This document shows, one piece after another, positions 1 to 10,073 of a DNA stretch of 64,000 nt. The stretch is from a virus: IMG/VR virus record IMGVR_UViG_3300034104_003784, positions 43,140-107,139 of that record, one strand, 5' to 3'. The position numbers and the translations under genes are program-made. The notes under the pieces are model-generated. The model had not been told where the DNA came from. It searched no databases and saw nothing but the letters and a program-made list of their open reading frames with translations. Position 1 is the first letter of the stretch. Each line of letters starts with the position of its first letter.

Positions 1-1
1 A

Positions 2-3000
2 ACTCAAAATGAATCTATTGAAATTTTAAATCCTTCAGAAGAACCTTTTGATTTACCAAAAACTGAAACAGGAGAACTTTATTATGAACCTATAACAACT
101 AAAGATCTTACAGATCAAGAAATAGATGATATATATGCATATAATGAAGAACAAGATAAACTAATAAAAGAACAAGAAAGATTACAAGCAATTGAAACGG
201 CTAAGGTAAATGAGCCTAAATATTATCAAGAAGGTTTAGAGTTTGTTGAAGGTTGGCATAATTCACCTATGTATAATCAAATGGTATTGAATAGTTTTCG
301 TGGTAATCAAAAAAATGCAGACTATTTAACTAGTGTAAGAAAAAAGAATTTAGCAGATTTACCAGGTTTAAATATACAAGAAAAAGATACAGAAAGTGAT
401 ACAACTGGTGGATCAGGTACTGCCGGATGGTCTTTTAATTCTACAGGTTTAGTTGAAGTATTTCCAGGAGGATATGAATATGGTCCATCATTATATGTAC
501 ATGAATTAACACACTCAGGTGATAGACCTAGAGAGTTATATAAATCTAGTCACCCCGCATATAATACTGGTGTACAACTTTCTAATGCATCACCTGAATT
601 AATAAATATGGCAGCTGGTACACAAGGTAGTTGGAATGTTAATTCTGATGGTACAATACAAAACTATCCAGATTGGATGTTATACAAAGATCCAAGATTT
701 CCACAAGATTCCCAAGTATGGCATGATAGAGTAATACCATCATCTGATTCAATGTATATTACTACACATAGAGGTTCTAATTGGAAAGATAATGAAGATT
801 ATAAAATAGCTCAAAAAGAAGGAAGGTATTTACCAAAAGGTGAAGAGCATTGGAAAAATCAAATGATTGAGTGGGGTGACAATCCTGAAGATCCTGAATT
901 TAATACAAAATTAAAAGAATGGGTAGATTGGGATACTGAACTGGCAAAAAATAGAAAGAAAAAAGCACCAGAAAGTTGGAAATCTTTTGCCCATGATTAT
1001 GTATCATCACCTCATGAAGTTAGAGCAAGACTTGCTGAAATTAGACACAGTGCAAAAAAAGAAGGTGTATATGATCCATTTACTGAACAGATAACTCCTG
1101 AAATATTTCAAAATTATATAAACAAAGAAAGAGATTCTGAAAATTGGCAACCAATGAAACCAATTGAAGAGTTAAGAAGAGATTTCAATGATGAAGAGAT
1201 TCTTTGGATGCTACAAAATATTTCTAAAAATAAACCTCAACAAGAAGGTGATGAGAATATACCACAGTATTCTAAAGTAGGTGGTGCTATATCTACATTG
1301 AATAAATTTGTAGGAGGTGGTACAATTTCTGAACAATGGGAAAACATTACAGGTACTCCATGGTCTCAAGCTAAAAAGAAAGGATTAACAGATGGTAGTT
1401 ATACTAAAAACATTGAACTACATAAAAGATTATTAGCTGGTGAATTTGGTGAACCAAAAACTTCTGTTGCTAAAGATGAGAATGATGATAAGAGATATAA
1501 TAAAATGGTTGGTGATCTAGTTGATAAAGGTTACAGTTTAGACCAACTAGTTAGAGAAAGGATAGGTACCAGAGAAGGTTTGATTTATAGATTTCCAGAA
1601 CTATTTGCAAATAAGAAAAGTCAAAGCAAACCTAGTCAACCTACTAAAAGATTATCTGCAAAATATGCAGCCGGTCCTGAAAAACCTAGTTCATCTTCTA
1701 ATTTAATGACAGGAGCTATTTGGAATACAAAAACATATGAAAGACCAAAGCCTCAAAAAACAACTCCTAAAAAAGAAACACCAAAAAAACAAAAACCAAA
1801 AGAAACAACTTTTGGTTTAAAAAATCCTATAACAGGAGAATTAATGTCATTTGATCCAAAAGCATATAATGTTGCTGCACCAGTAGTACAAACTAGTAAT
1901 GCACCTAAAGCAAATAAAAGTGATCTTAATCCTATGCTAGTTAATATGATGAAAGGTAACATTTATGAACAGTCTAATATACCTGCACCATCAATAACTA
2001 GAAAACCATCTTCTCAACCTATATCAAATAATGCAGCAAGTACATTTGCACAAGGTCAGAATATTAAAAAAGTTCAAGCTCAAAATAGAATGAACAGTTC
2101 TGGAAATTTAAATCTACCTATAGTAGAACCTAAATCAAATGTAAGATTAAAAGATTGGAAAGATACTGATTTAGGTCAATCATTAAATTACTTTACTAAA
2201 GGTTCAGATAATCCTCCTGTATATAACTTAGTTAATCCTGAATCACTAAATGAAAATCCTTATAAAAATATTCAAGGGCAGGGTGTTAATGATAAAGATG
2301 TTCTAAATAGACAGCTCAATGATTATACAAGATATAGACTATTCCCGGAGAGAGGTCAGGATATAATGAATAGAACAGATGTTAAAAGAAACAGAGACTC
2401 TGAATTATTCTTTGCAGATCATGCAGGAGCTAACTCTGTAATTATTGATATTGGTTCAGGTTTAGGAAACTCTAATCCTGCTTTAGCTGGTGTATCTACA
2501 TATGAACTTGCAAGTAATCCAAATATTAAAAAGAAAAATATTAAAGTAATTGCTACAGATATACCATCAGAAATTAAAACATTCAAGAAACATGGGAAAT
2601 CAGCATTACCATTAGATGTAGAATCTATACCAATGTCATTTGATTATGATATAGCAAATATGCTTAACAAAAGAAAATTAGGTGATGTAAATACAGTATA
2701 TTTAAGATCTGCAAATAGTATAGACTTATTAATGAGTCCTGCTGAAATGCAAACTCATTTTAAAAAGGTATCACAAAACTTATATGATAAAGAAGTTTTT
2801 TATGTCTTTAATAATGCTATACTAAAAAAACCACCATATAATACTGAATGGTTTAAAATAGGAAATATAAATAATGCTGCTTATAATCATCAAACACCTG
2901 AATGGGAAGAAAATCCAGATAGAGATCCATATGAACTATTATCTGATTATAAAAAGGGCGGTGTAGTAAATTATGAATTAGGTGATCAAGTAGATGAAGC

Positions 3001-3049
3001 TACTAAAAACTATTTAGAAAGTTTAGGTTATACATTTGAAGAAATTTAA
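2..3049 (+). CDS. Partial virion-associated protein with zincin and methyltransferase-like motifs
   Basis: The reading frame is open to the left edge, so the gene starts upstream. The ATG at 269 is internal, because in-frame coding (89 codons ending WHNSPMYNQM) precedes it. The visible 1,015 residues contain HELTH at about residues 167-171 and a downstream SPHEVRARLAEIR with Glu near 339, a plausible zincin site with its third ligand. Near 450-490 lies a TPWSQAKKKGLTDGS segment. Near 810-880, IIDIGSGLGNSNP followed by VIATDIP resembles motifs I and II of class I SAM methyltransferases. The C-terminus (YKKGG...GYTFEEI) matches the next two genes. Two bases separate it from the next start codon. 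I infer a virion structural or cargo protein; enzymatic activity is unproven. Confidence 0.7.
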   Translation, partial: TQNESIEILNPSEEPFDLPKTETGELYYEPITTKDLTDQEIDDIYAYNEEQDKLIKEQERLQAIETAKVNEPKYYQEGLEFVEGWHNSPMYNQMVLNSFRGNQKNADYLTSVRKKNLADLPGLNIQEKDTESDTTGGSGTAGWSFNSTGLVEVFPGGYEYGPSLYVHELTHSGDRPRELYKSSHPAYNTGVQLSNASPELINMAAGTQGSWNVNSDGTIQNYPDWMLYKDPRFPQDSQVWHDRVIPSSDSMYITTHRGSNWKDNEDYKIAQKEGRYLPKGEEHWKNQMIEWGDNPEDPEFNTKLKEWVDWDTELAKNRKKKAPESWKSFAHDYVSSPHEVRARLAEIRHSAKKEGVYDPFTEQITPEIFQNYINKERDSENWQPMKPIEELRRDFNDEEILWMLQNISKNKPQQEGDENIPQYSKVGGAISTLNKFVGGGTISEQWENITGTPWSQAKKKGLTDGSYTKNIELHKRLLAGEFGEPKTSVAKDENDDKRYNKMVGDLVDKGYSLDQLVRERIGTREGLIYRFPELFANKKSQSKPSQPTKRLSAKYAAGPEKPSSSSNLMTGAIWNTKTYERPKPQKTTPKKETPKKQKPKETTFGLKNPITGELMSFDPKAYNVAAPVVQTSNAPKANKSDLNPMLVNMMKGNIYEQSNIPAPSITRKPSSQPISNNAASTFAQGQNIKKVQAQNRMNSSGNLNLPIVEPKSNVRLKDWKDTDLGQSLNYFTKGSDNPPVYNLVNPESLNENPYKNIQGQGVNDKDVLNRQLNDYTRYRLFPERGQDIMNRTDVKRNRDSELFFADHAGANSVIIDIGSGLGNSNPALAGVSTYELASNPNIKKKNIKVIATDIPSEIKTFKKHGKSALPLDVESIPMSFDYDIANMLNKRKLGDVNTVYLRSANSIDLLMSPAEMQTHFKKVSQNLYDKEVFYVFNNAILKKPPYNTEWFKIGNINNAAYNHQTPEWEENPDRDPYELLSDYKKGGVVNYELGDQVDEATKNYLESLGYTFEEI

Positions 3050-3051
3050 TT

Positions 3052-5670
3052 ATGAAAAAGTATAGAATAACAAGTATACCATCATTAAATAAATTTGCAA
3101 AAGGGGGTGATAAAAAAAGTTGTCCTACTGGAACTTATTGGAACGGAACTAAATGTACTAAGTTATATACATTAAAAAATGATAAAAAATATATTGATGG
3201 TGTAGCTGCTTGGGACATGCATGTTACAAATAATGAAGTACGTAATTTAATAACTCCAGAATACAATGATCAAATAAAAGATAGATTATATAGTGGTAAA
3301 TGGGGATTTGATCCAGAATCAGGAGCTTTAATTAGACTAGATAAAATTCAACCACAATCAGTAACCAAACTAGATGATAAAACTAAAGCATCAAGAGAAA
3401 AAGAAAAAAAACAACAGGAAGCACTGAGAAATAAATGGGAGTCTGAAGATACATATAGACAATCAATTATAGATGCAGGATTTGATCCAGCAACTTTTGG
3501 TAAAGCTAAAGGTACTAATGTAATTACAGGTGAACCTATATATGCATCTAGCAAAGAAGAGGCTGATAGAATAAATCAAGAGGCAATCAATCAAGCTGCT
3601 ATAGAAGGAAATGCTGCAGTAGTTAATAATCCAGTATTTAAAGCTGCTGCTTACATGACTCCGGTTGGAATGGCAATAGGAGCTATGGAAGGTGCAGCAA
3701 GATTAGCTCCTGATGTATATGATTTTGCTAAAGATCCATCTTGGAGTGGTGCAGGACAAATAGGAATGGATGTTTTACAAACAGCACCATTTGCAGGAGC
3801 AGCTATAAAAAATGCTTATAAAATAAATCCGTGGGCATTTAAAGAAGATCCAAACAAATTTTATAGACAGATTGGTAATAAAGGTTTAGAAGATGCATTA
3901 AATACAGGAGTTATTAAAAGTGCTGACCAAGCAACATATCCAAGACCTTATTTTGTTGAAGGTAAAGATATATCAATGTTAGAACAAACTGGTTCTGGTG
4001 CACATGGTAGACCAACTGTTATGTTTGAAACATCAGGTGTAAATAAAGAAGGTATGCCATTTGTATCACCAGCTAATGCATCTGGTGAATATACACCATG
4101 GATAGCAGACATGGCTGAAGTACCTGTATCTGAAGGAAGATTATTAAAACAACATTGGTTAAAAGGATATAAAGAAGTACCAACTGAATTACCAGGTTCT
4201 CCTAATACATCTATAACTAATAGATTAAAGCAATTTTTTGATAGACCTCCTGGACCACTCATGTTAGGTATGCCTACTGGTAGTAGTGGTAATATGGTTA
4301 AGAAAAACATGAATTACTATAAGCAACTATTAGATAGTTATGATGGTAAAAAAATGTCTATTAGTGATAGAAAGTTTTATAACAGTTTAATTGAGACAGG
4401 TAAAAAACAAGATGGTATGGTTACTGAAGCTCAATTTAATGAACTTAAAAGACTTGAGACAGGTAATTTTGATTTTGGTAAAAGAGGTTATAATAAAGAA
4501 TCACTTATTCAAGTTCCTAATACGGGTGTTGTACCACCACCTAAACAAGCAGGTTTTATTAATTTTAAAGGAGCTTTTCAAAAATATCCAAAAGGTCCTT
4601 TAACAGAAGAAGAAATTATTGCATATAAAAATTCACCACAGTATAAAGAATGGACCAAACAACATGAAGAGTTAGTAAATAAATATGGAGATAGTTGGAC
4701 ATCACCTAACTTTATGGAAGAAAATTTACAAAAAGCTATTGCTACAGGTGACAGAACTCAAGTAAATCCAATAATTCATGGAGGAAGAAACTGGAATGCT
4801 ACTGATTATACTATTGCCGGTTTAGCAGGATTAGCTTATCCTGGAGCTGCTGCAGTTTTTGGAACAGCCTTTTCACCACCACCAGTTAAAAGTAAAGTTT
4901 TAAAAACTGCTGGAATTACTGGTGTGCCTGGAGGTTTAAGTTCTAAAGATACAATTATTGATATAACTAATGCTCCTATGGATTTTGCTAAAGTTAATCA
5001 GACAAAAGATGGTAAAATTATTATTGGAGGTGAATTTATAGAAAATGCTAATAATAGTGTTAGAACAGCTAAGGATTGGTTAAATGCTAATGATACTTAT
5101 TCTGATAAAAAATACCCATCTAAAAGTATTCAATCTTTTTATGGTGTAGAGAATGGTAAATTTAAAGTAGGTAAGGCAAGTGATTTTGATCCAAATACTG
5201 AAATAGTACCAAGAAGATTTGGAGCTAAGAATATAAGTAAAGCTGTAATGAATGATGGAGAAATGAGAATTATTGATAAGAATGGAGATCCTATTTATCA
5301 GAATACTCCTAACACTGGTAAGTTTATATTGTATTCACCATCTACTAAAAAAGCTCAGTTTACTTATATAAACTCTGGTAAAAGTGGTGTGGCTAAAGTC
5401 AATGACTTTTTAAAGAAAAATAAAGATGCTCAGTATATTCATTTAGATAATGGTAGGTATGAGTATTATGGGTTAAATCCAGAAGGTCTTACTAAACAAG
5501 ACTTTGAAAGTTATTATCATCAAGATTTAGGAAGAGAAGGAACTCCTGGATATAATTTAATAATTAAAAAAGAAGGTGGAGCTACTAATAACTATATAGA
5601 ACTTGACATACCTAAAAGTAAAATAAAAGAATATATAGATCAAGGTTACATAGTAGAAGAATTAGATTAA
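3052..5670 (+). CDS. Large virion-associated protein with N- and C-terminal tag motifs
   Basis: An 872-residue protein starting two bases after the previous stop, so translation is probably coupled. The N-terminus (MKKYRITSIPSLNKFAKGG) resembles the starts of the neighbouring virion genes and is followed by a short two-Cys segment (CPTGTYWNGTKC). Glycine/alanine-rich hydrophobic stretches occur near residues 195-220 and 588-606. A central region contains YRQIG and PYFVEG elements that I cannot assign to a family. The C-terminal 150 residues hold an aromatic/Gly-rich unit ending GYNLIIKKEGG, then a YIELDIPKSKIKEYI-type tail ending GYIVEELD. The shared tail and the operon position argue for a structural or ejected protein. 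No catalytic function can be assigned. Confidence 0.65.
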   Translation: MKKYRITSIPSLNKFAKGGDKKSCPTGTYWNGTKCTKLYTLKNDKKYIDGVAAWDMHVTNNEVRNLITPEYNDQIKDRLYSGKWGFDPESGALIRLDKIQPQSVTKLDDKTKASREKEKKQQEALRNKWESEDTYRQSIIDAGFDPATFGKAKGTNVITGEPIYASSKEEADRINQEAINQAAIEGNAAVVNNPVFKAAAYMTPVGMAIGAMEGAARLAPDVYDFAKDPSWSGAGQIGMDVLQTAPFAGAAIKNAYKINPWAFKEDPNKFYRQIGNKGLEDALNTGVIKSADQATYPRPYFVEGKDISMLEQTGSGAHGRPTVMFETSGVNKEGMPFVSPANASGEYTPWIADMAEVPVSEGRLLKQHWLKGYKEVPTELPGSPNTSITNRLKQFFDRPPGPLMLGMPTGSSGNMVKKNMNYYKQLLDSYDGKKMSISDRKFYNSLIETGKKQDGMVTEAQFNELKRLETGNFDFGKRGYNKESLIQVPNTGVVPPPKQAGFINFKGAFQKYPKGPLTEEEIIAYKNSPQYKEWTKQHEELVNKYGDSWTSPNFMEENLQKAIATGDRTQVNPIIHGGRNWNATDYTIAGLAGLAYPGAAAVFGTAFSPPPVKSKVLKTAGITGVPGGLSSKDTIIDITNAPMDFAKVNQTKDGKIIIGGEFIENANNSVRTAKDWLNANDTYSDKKYPSKSIQSFYGVENGKFKVGKASDFDPNTEIVPRRFGAKNISKAVMNDGEMRIIDKNGDPIYQNTPNTGKFILYSPSTKKAQFTYINSGKSGVAKVNDFLKKNKDAQYIHLDNGRYEYYGLNPEGLTKQDFESYYHQDLGREGTPGYNLIIKKEGGATNNYIELDIPKSKIKEYIDQGYIVEELD

Positions 5671-5728
5671 ACTTAGTAAGTTTATCAATTAAATTAAAAT
5701 TTAGTATATTAGTATATAATGCATTATT
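5671..5728 (+). other. AT-rich gap in the structural operon, possible late control site
   Basis: A 58-base gap between two giant genes. It contains TTAGTAAGTTTA, which matches the element TTAGTAAACTTA in the gap at 12,531-12,585 at 10 of 12 positions. No Bacteroidota -7 box (TAnnTTTG) is present. It could hold a phage-specific promoter, but in such AT-rich DNA the match may be chance. Confidence 0.2.
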
Positions 5729-8700
5729 ATGAAAGTTAGAATTTACAAAGCTGGCGGAAGTACTGGTAAGTTTATTAGCAAACTAAACAAGTTTACTGGT
5801 TTACCAAAAGCACGGTATGGGATGCAGATGAAAATGAATGAGTATGACATTGAGGAAACTATAATGAATGAGCTCGGTGCTAATAAAGACAACTCAGATA
5901 TTATTGACACTCTACAAAATGAATATGACTTAGATCCATTAGAAGCTTTAGATAAGATTGAAGAAGTTAGAAGTTTTATCATGGATCAAACTCTTGACAC
6001 TGGTGAAAATATAATCAATCAAGAAACTGAAGATCAAGAAGTAGAACCTGTAAAAAGAGAACCTTTATATAACATAAATGAACCTTGGGTAAGTGAGAAT
6101 GATCCTTATGCAGATTATGAAGAAGAAGATGAAGATACAGAAGCTGAAGATACTGAAGAGGAAGTAACTGCAGAGGATGAAGAGTTAGATAAAGAAAAAA
6201 AAGGAGGAACTGTGAATAAAAGAAAATTTGTAAAAAATATTGTAAAAGGTTTAAGAAAAGCTAGTGAAGGCCTTGAACAAGATCAATCAAATCAATCCTC
6301 TACTCTAGATAGCACAATAGATGGTAGACAAGCATTTGTTAATGCATTTAGAAGAGGTGTAAAAGATTTAGGAAATGAGGGTATTGCTAAAAAATTATTT
6401 ACCACAATGAATAATTTAAAGCAACAATCTGGAATACCTATGGGTCAAGATGGTATGCAAGTACAAACGGGAGACCCTGAAGCGGGTGAACATCATCTTA
6501 AAGCTTATTCTGATACAGTATCAAATATATTTAAACAACCTATGAATCAAATACACGGTGCTGGTTTTGAAAATATACCAGAAGCAAGAAGAGGTAGAGA
6601 AATGAAAAGAGCTCAAAAAGATTTCCAAAATATGTTTGGAGATGTAGCTGCTGGTTATTTCGGTGTCCCAGGAATGCCTAACTATTTACAAGTTATTAGT
6701 CCAAATATTATACAAAATCCTCAAGCATCTGGTCAAGGTACAGGTCAAACAACACAAGGTCAAACAGGACCTTTGATTGATTTAACATATAAAAAAGGAC
6801 CATGGTGGACAGGAAAAAGAGAATGGACTGCTAAAGGAGTTCCTATGAGTATGTTTGGAAGTCCTTCTTATGGTTATATGCCGGGAAGTTATCCGGGTGG
6901 TTATAGTTCATCTTGGAGTACATCAAGAAGTTATCCTGGTGAAATCATAAGAACTAAATCTAGAGTAATAAATAATGCAGCAGATCCTGCAAAAAATAAT
7001 AATGTTACTCTTAATAATAATGCTAATAGTACTAAATCATATCCTGGTTATATGGAATTAAATCCTGCTCCTGCTGGAACAGAAATGGTTTATGATGCAC
7101 AAGGTAATGAAGTAGAAGCTATCTCACCAGATGAAGCTGCAAGAAGAAAAGCTGAAACTTCTCAGTATCCATGGATGAAAGGTTCTGTAATTAACCCTGG
7201 AGAATTTAATGCAACTGCGGATCCAAATGCTGGAGTAATTAGAGAATTTCCTGAAGAACAAGTAGATTATTTAACAGGTCTATGGACACCTCAAGATGCA
7301 CAAGTTGATGCTTTAGATCCTAATGCTGCTTCTCCTGATAATACTGATCCTAATCTTTATGATTCTGAATTTAAATCTAGATTTCCTAATCCAGATGAAG
7401 AAGTATTATATGAACTTATAAAAAATAATCCAGCTATAATGGATGCTCCTGGTATTGAAGAAGAATATTTAAAACTAGGATACTCATTAGATAGTTGGAA
7501 TAAAGCTAAACAAAGATTTATTTCAGGTAAAGAATTTGGGGGACCTGTGGCTAATCCTCAGATGGATCCTTATGGTAATCTTCAGAAGTTTGTCTATGGA
7601 GGTAATGAAATGCCGATATCTCCAATTGTTGCATATGACAATGCATATGCTGATGACTCTAAAAATGTAATGGATCCTTATTTTAGGAATGGTGGTTTAT
7701 ATAGATTTGCTGGTCCTAATGATAGTCAAGTAAATACAGCAAATACTAATCCTGGAGCAACTACTTGGAAAGATCTTACAGAAGATGAGTATAAAAAAAG
7801 ACTTGAAACAGAAAAGAAAACTTGGGAAGCTGACTGGCTTAAAAAACAAAATGAAATAAATAACCAAAATAAAACTACTACTCAAACACAAAATACTACA
7901 CAAGGTGGAGGATCATATGCATATCCAACTGCTCCATCTGTTGGACAACAGTTATTAGATATGTTTAACCCAATAAAAAAAGATTTTAGATGGGCAAGAC
8001 AAATTGATTTTCCTAGAGATGCTAAAGGAAATATAGTTAAAGTTCCTGGAGGATATATCCCAGGACAATCAGGTCAACCACAACCGGGACAACCAAGACA
8101 AGGTTCAACAGCGTCTGGTCCTGCACCAGGTTATATGCCTAGTGAATGGAAATATGAAAAAGGTCCATGGTGGTCTGGTAAAAAAACATTAACAGTTAAA
8201 AATAGTTGGTTTGATCCTAACAATCCTAATGCAACTGTAACAACGCAACCAAATGCTAATGCAACAACAACTACTAATACTGCAAATACAAATACAGCAA
8301 ATACTAATACTAATACAAGTAATTGGCATGCACCAATGGTATTACCAGGTGATGAAAATAAAGGAGCTACTAATACCGCAACAACCGCATCTGATGCAAG
8401 TGCAACTAGTTCTACAGCACCAGAACAACCAAGAAAAACACAAGCAGAAAGATACGGATTTGATCAAGAAACATGGGAGAACATGAGTTGGAGAGATCAG
8501 ACTGATGCAATGAATGCAATTGAAGATCAAACTCCAGCTCCTACAAGACCAATAACAGTAGGTGCTGGTAATAATGCTTTACAAGGTACAACAGGAAATA
8601 AAGGTGCTGTTAATGCTAATCCAGCAACTGGAACATCTAATTCAGAAACTAATTTACAACCTTCTCAGTTTTGGCAGAATTCGCAATCTTTTTCTAATAC

Positions 8701-10069
8701 TCCTGATTTATCAAATGCAAATCCGTCACAAAATAAAATGACATTTGCTGAAGCTGAAAATTTATTAGCAGGTATTCCTGGTATGCCAGGGTATAGATCT
8801 CCACAAGCAATTGCAAAAGAAAATGCAAACTTAATAGAGCAAGGTCAAATTGCACCTAGACCAGGGGCATCACCTGATGCTGCAATGAATCAAAATGTTG
8901 GAAATGAATTCAATCAGGCTACAGGTAATAATAGTATTTATCCTAATCAAACTGACTTAAAAAGATTTACAGAAGGTTTGTATGAAAATCCTGGTAGTTT
9001 ACCTGCAAGAGGTATGCAAGAGATTCCTACTCAGCAACCAGAAATGGCAAGAAATTTTCAAGAATATTATGATCCTTGGGAAGGTGCAGCTACCAATGAT
9101 GATATGAATTTGATGGGTACTATGGATGGTATGTCAGAAGGTTCTTATAGAGATAAACAAGTAGCTGACAAAAAAGCTTATGATATTCAACAAGCTAAAA
9201 TTGCAGAACAACAAAGAATGGCTGAAGCTCAAAGACAACAACAATTACAGCAACAAAGAAACAGTAATGGTTTTGGTATGAGTGGTGCAGGTGTACAAGA
9301 AATTGCAGGTAGAGTACAAAATACAAAGGATCTTGGAAATAGAGAACTTGTAGCTGCAGGTAATGTATATAAAATGTGGGAAAATGAACCTAACAAAAAA
9401 CAATATGGGTCATTTGATAACTGGGCAAAACAAAAAGGCTATAGTAATCTTGTACAAAAAGAAGGTGGTTATGTACCAGCCTATATGGCTTATGGAGGTT
9501 ATATGCCTTCATTTGATCCAGGTGGGCAATTTAGCGGGTCAGGACCTTTTGATCCTAATGCAGGTGGTGTTACAAATATTGGTGCTGGTCCGTGTACAGA
9601 AGAACAAGTGCTAAATGCAAGACCGGGTGATATATGTTATAATGAAAATTATACTAAACAAGTTCAAGGAACACCACAAGATTTTACTACAAAGTATGAA
9701 ATTGAAACTGCAAGAACACTTAGACCAAAAGCAATTGGTAATCTTAAACAATTAGGATCAGGACTTTTAATTGGTGGAGGAAATAGAAGAAAAAATCAAT
9801 ATGCTCAAAATTGGATGGGTGATTTAACTACTTCTGATGATAGAGTAAATCCTACACAAACAGATGTAGGTGGCGGATATGAAGAACAAGGTAAAGAAGG
9901 TTCAAAAGGAGCTGGTGAAGGTTCAACTGCTTTTATTGGTAATGTAGGTGAGTCAGCATTTTTTAGAAGAGGTGGGCAATCTCAATATAGGAAAGGTGGA
10001 GTATATGATCTTACTCAAGAAGAGATAGGAAAAATACTTGCTGCTGGTGGTCAAATAAAATTTATATAA
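5729..10069 (+). CDS. Low-complexity virion protein, Gly/Asn/Gln-rich, with duplicated GPWW module
   Basis: A 1,446-residue protein. It starts MKVRIYKAGG, like its neighbours, then has a strongly acidic segment near residues 120-160. Much of the rest is Asn/Gln/Thr/Pro/Gly-rich, as in tail or fibre-like structural proteins. A module KKGPWWTGKREWTAKG near residue 354 recurs as YEKGPWWSGKKTLTVKN near 809, indicating an internal duplication. A Thr/Asn tract lies near residues 840-865. Repeated GG islands (YGG, NGG, KGG) punctuate the chain. The C-terminus, RKGGVYDLTQEEIGKILAAG followed by GQIKFI, belongs to the shared tail family. No enzyme motif was seen. The next gene begins four bases after the stop. 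Confidence 0.65.
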   Translation: MKVRIYKAGGSTGKFISKLNKFTGLPKARYGMQMKMNEYDIEETIMNELGANKDNSDIIDTLQNEYDLDPLEALDKIEEVRSFIMDQTLDTGENIINQETEDQEVEPVKREPLYNINEPWVSENDPYADYEEEDEDTEAEDTEEEVTAEDEELDKEKKGGTVNKRKFVKNIVKGLRKASEGLEQDQSNQSSTLDSTIDGRQAFVNAFRRGVKDLGNEGIAKKLFTTMNNLKQQSGIPMGQDGMQVQTGDPEAGEHHLKAYSDTVSNIFKQPMNQIHGAGFENIPEARRGREMKRAQKDFQNMFGDVAAGYFGVPGMPNYLQVISPNIIQNPQASGQGTGQTTQGQTGPLIDLTYKKGPWWTGKREWTAKGVPMSMFGSPSYGYMPGSYPGGYSSSWSTSRSYPGEIIRTKSRVINNAADPAKNNNVTLNNNANSTKSYPGYMELNPAPAGTEMVYDAQGNEVEAISPDEAARRKAETSQYPWMKGSVINPGEFNATADPNAGVIREFPEEQVDYLTGLWTPQDAQVDALDPNAASPDNTDPNLYDSEFKSRFPNPDEEVLYELIKNNPAIMDAPGIEEEYLKLGYSLDSWNKAKQRFISGKEFGGPVANPQMDPYGNLQKFVYGGNEMPISPIVAYDNAYADDSKNVMDPYFRNGGLYRFAGPNDSQVNTANTNPGATTWKDLTEDEYKKRLETEKKTWEADWLKKQNEINNQNKTTTQTQNTTQGGGSYAYPTAPSVGQQLLDMFNPIKKDFRWARQIDFPRDAKGNIVKVPGGYIPGQSGQPQPGQPRQGSTASGPAPGYMPSEWKYEKGPWWSGKKTLTVKNSWFDPNNPNATVTTQPNANATTTTNTANTNTANTNTNTSNWHAPMVLPGDENKGATNTATTASDASATSSTAPEQPRKTQAERYGFDQETWENMSWRDQTDAMNAIEDQTPAPTRPITVGAGNNALQGTTGNKGAVNANPATGTSNSETNLQPSQFWQNSQSFSNTPDLSNANPSQNKMTFAEAENLLAGIPGMPGYRSPQAIAKENANLIEQGQIAPRPGASPDAAMNQNVGNEFNQATGNNSIYPNQTDLKRFTEGLYENPGSLPARGMQEIPTQQPEMARNFQEYYDPWEGAATNDDMNLMGTMDGMSEGSYRDKQVADKKAYDIQQAKIAEQQRMAEAQRQQQLQQQRNSNGFGMSGAGVQEIAGRVQNTKDLGNRELVAAGNVYKMWENEPNKKQYGSFDNWAKQKGYSNLVQKEGGYVPAYMAYGGYMPSFDPGGQFSGSGPFDPNAGGVTNIGAGPCTEEQVLNARPGDICYNENYTKQVQGTPQDFTTKYEIETARTLRPKAIGNLKQLGSGLLIGGGNRRKNQYAQNWMGDLTTSDDRVNPTQTDVGGGYEEQGKEGSKGAGEGSTAFIGNVGESAFFRRGGQSQYRKGGVYDLTQEEIGKILAAGGQIKFI
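8220..8325 (+). repeat. Low-complexity ACA/AAT-rich tract in coding DNA
   Basis: Short imperfect repeats of aca, act and aat codons encode alternating Asn, Thr and Ala. The tract lies inside the 1,446-residue virion gene and keeps the reading frame. Such tracts are prone to length change by slippage in multiples of three. Confidence 0.6.
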
Positions 10070-10073
10070 ACAC

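Noticed and set aside
269-3049. Taking the ATG at 269 as the true start of the first gene
   Set aside because: The same frame is open from base 2 with good coding character, so the gene is truncated by the window edge.
3348-4310. Long minus-strand ORFs opposite the giant genes
   Set aside because: They lie wholly inside coding sequence on the other strand, have unnatural composition and no start context, and look like shadows.
8220-8325. Thr/Asn tract as a regulatory or CRISPR-like repeat
   Set aside because: It is imperfect, in frame and inside a structural gene; simple low complexity explains it.
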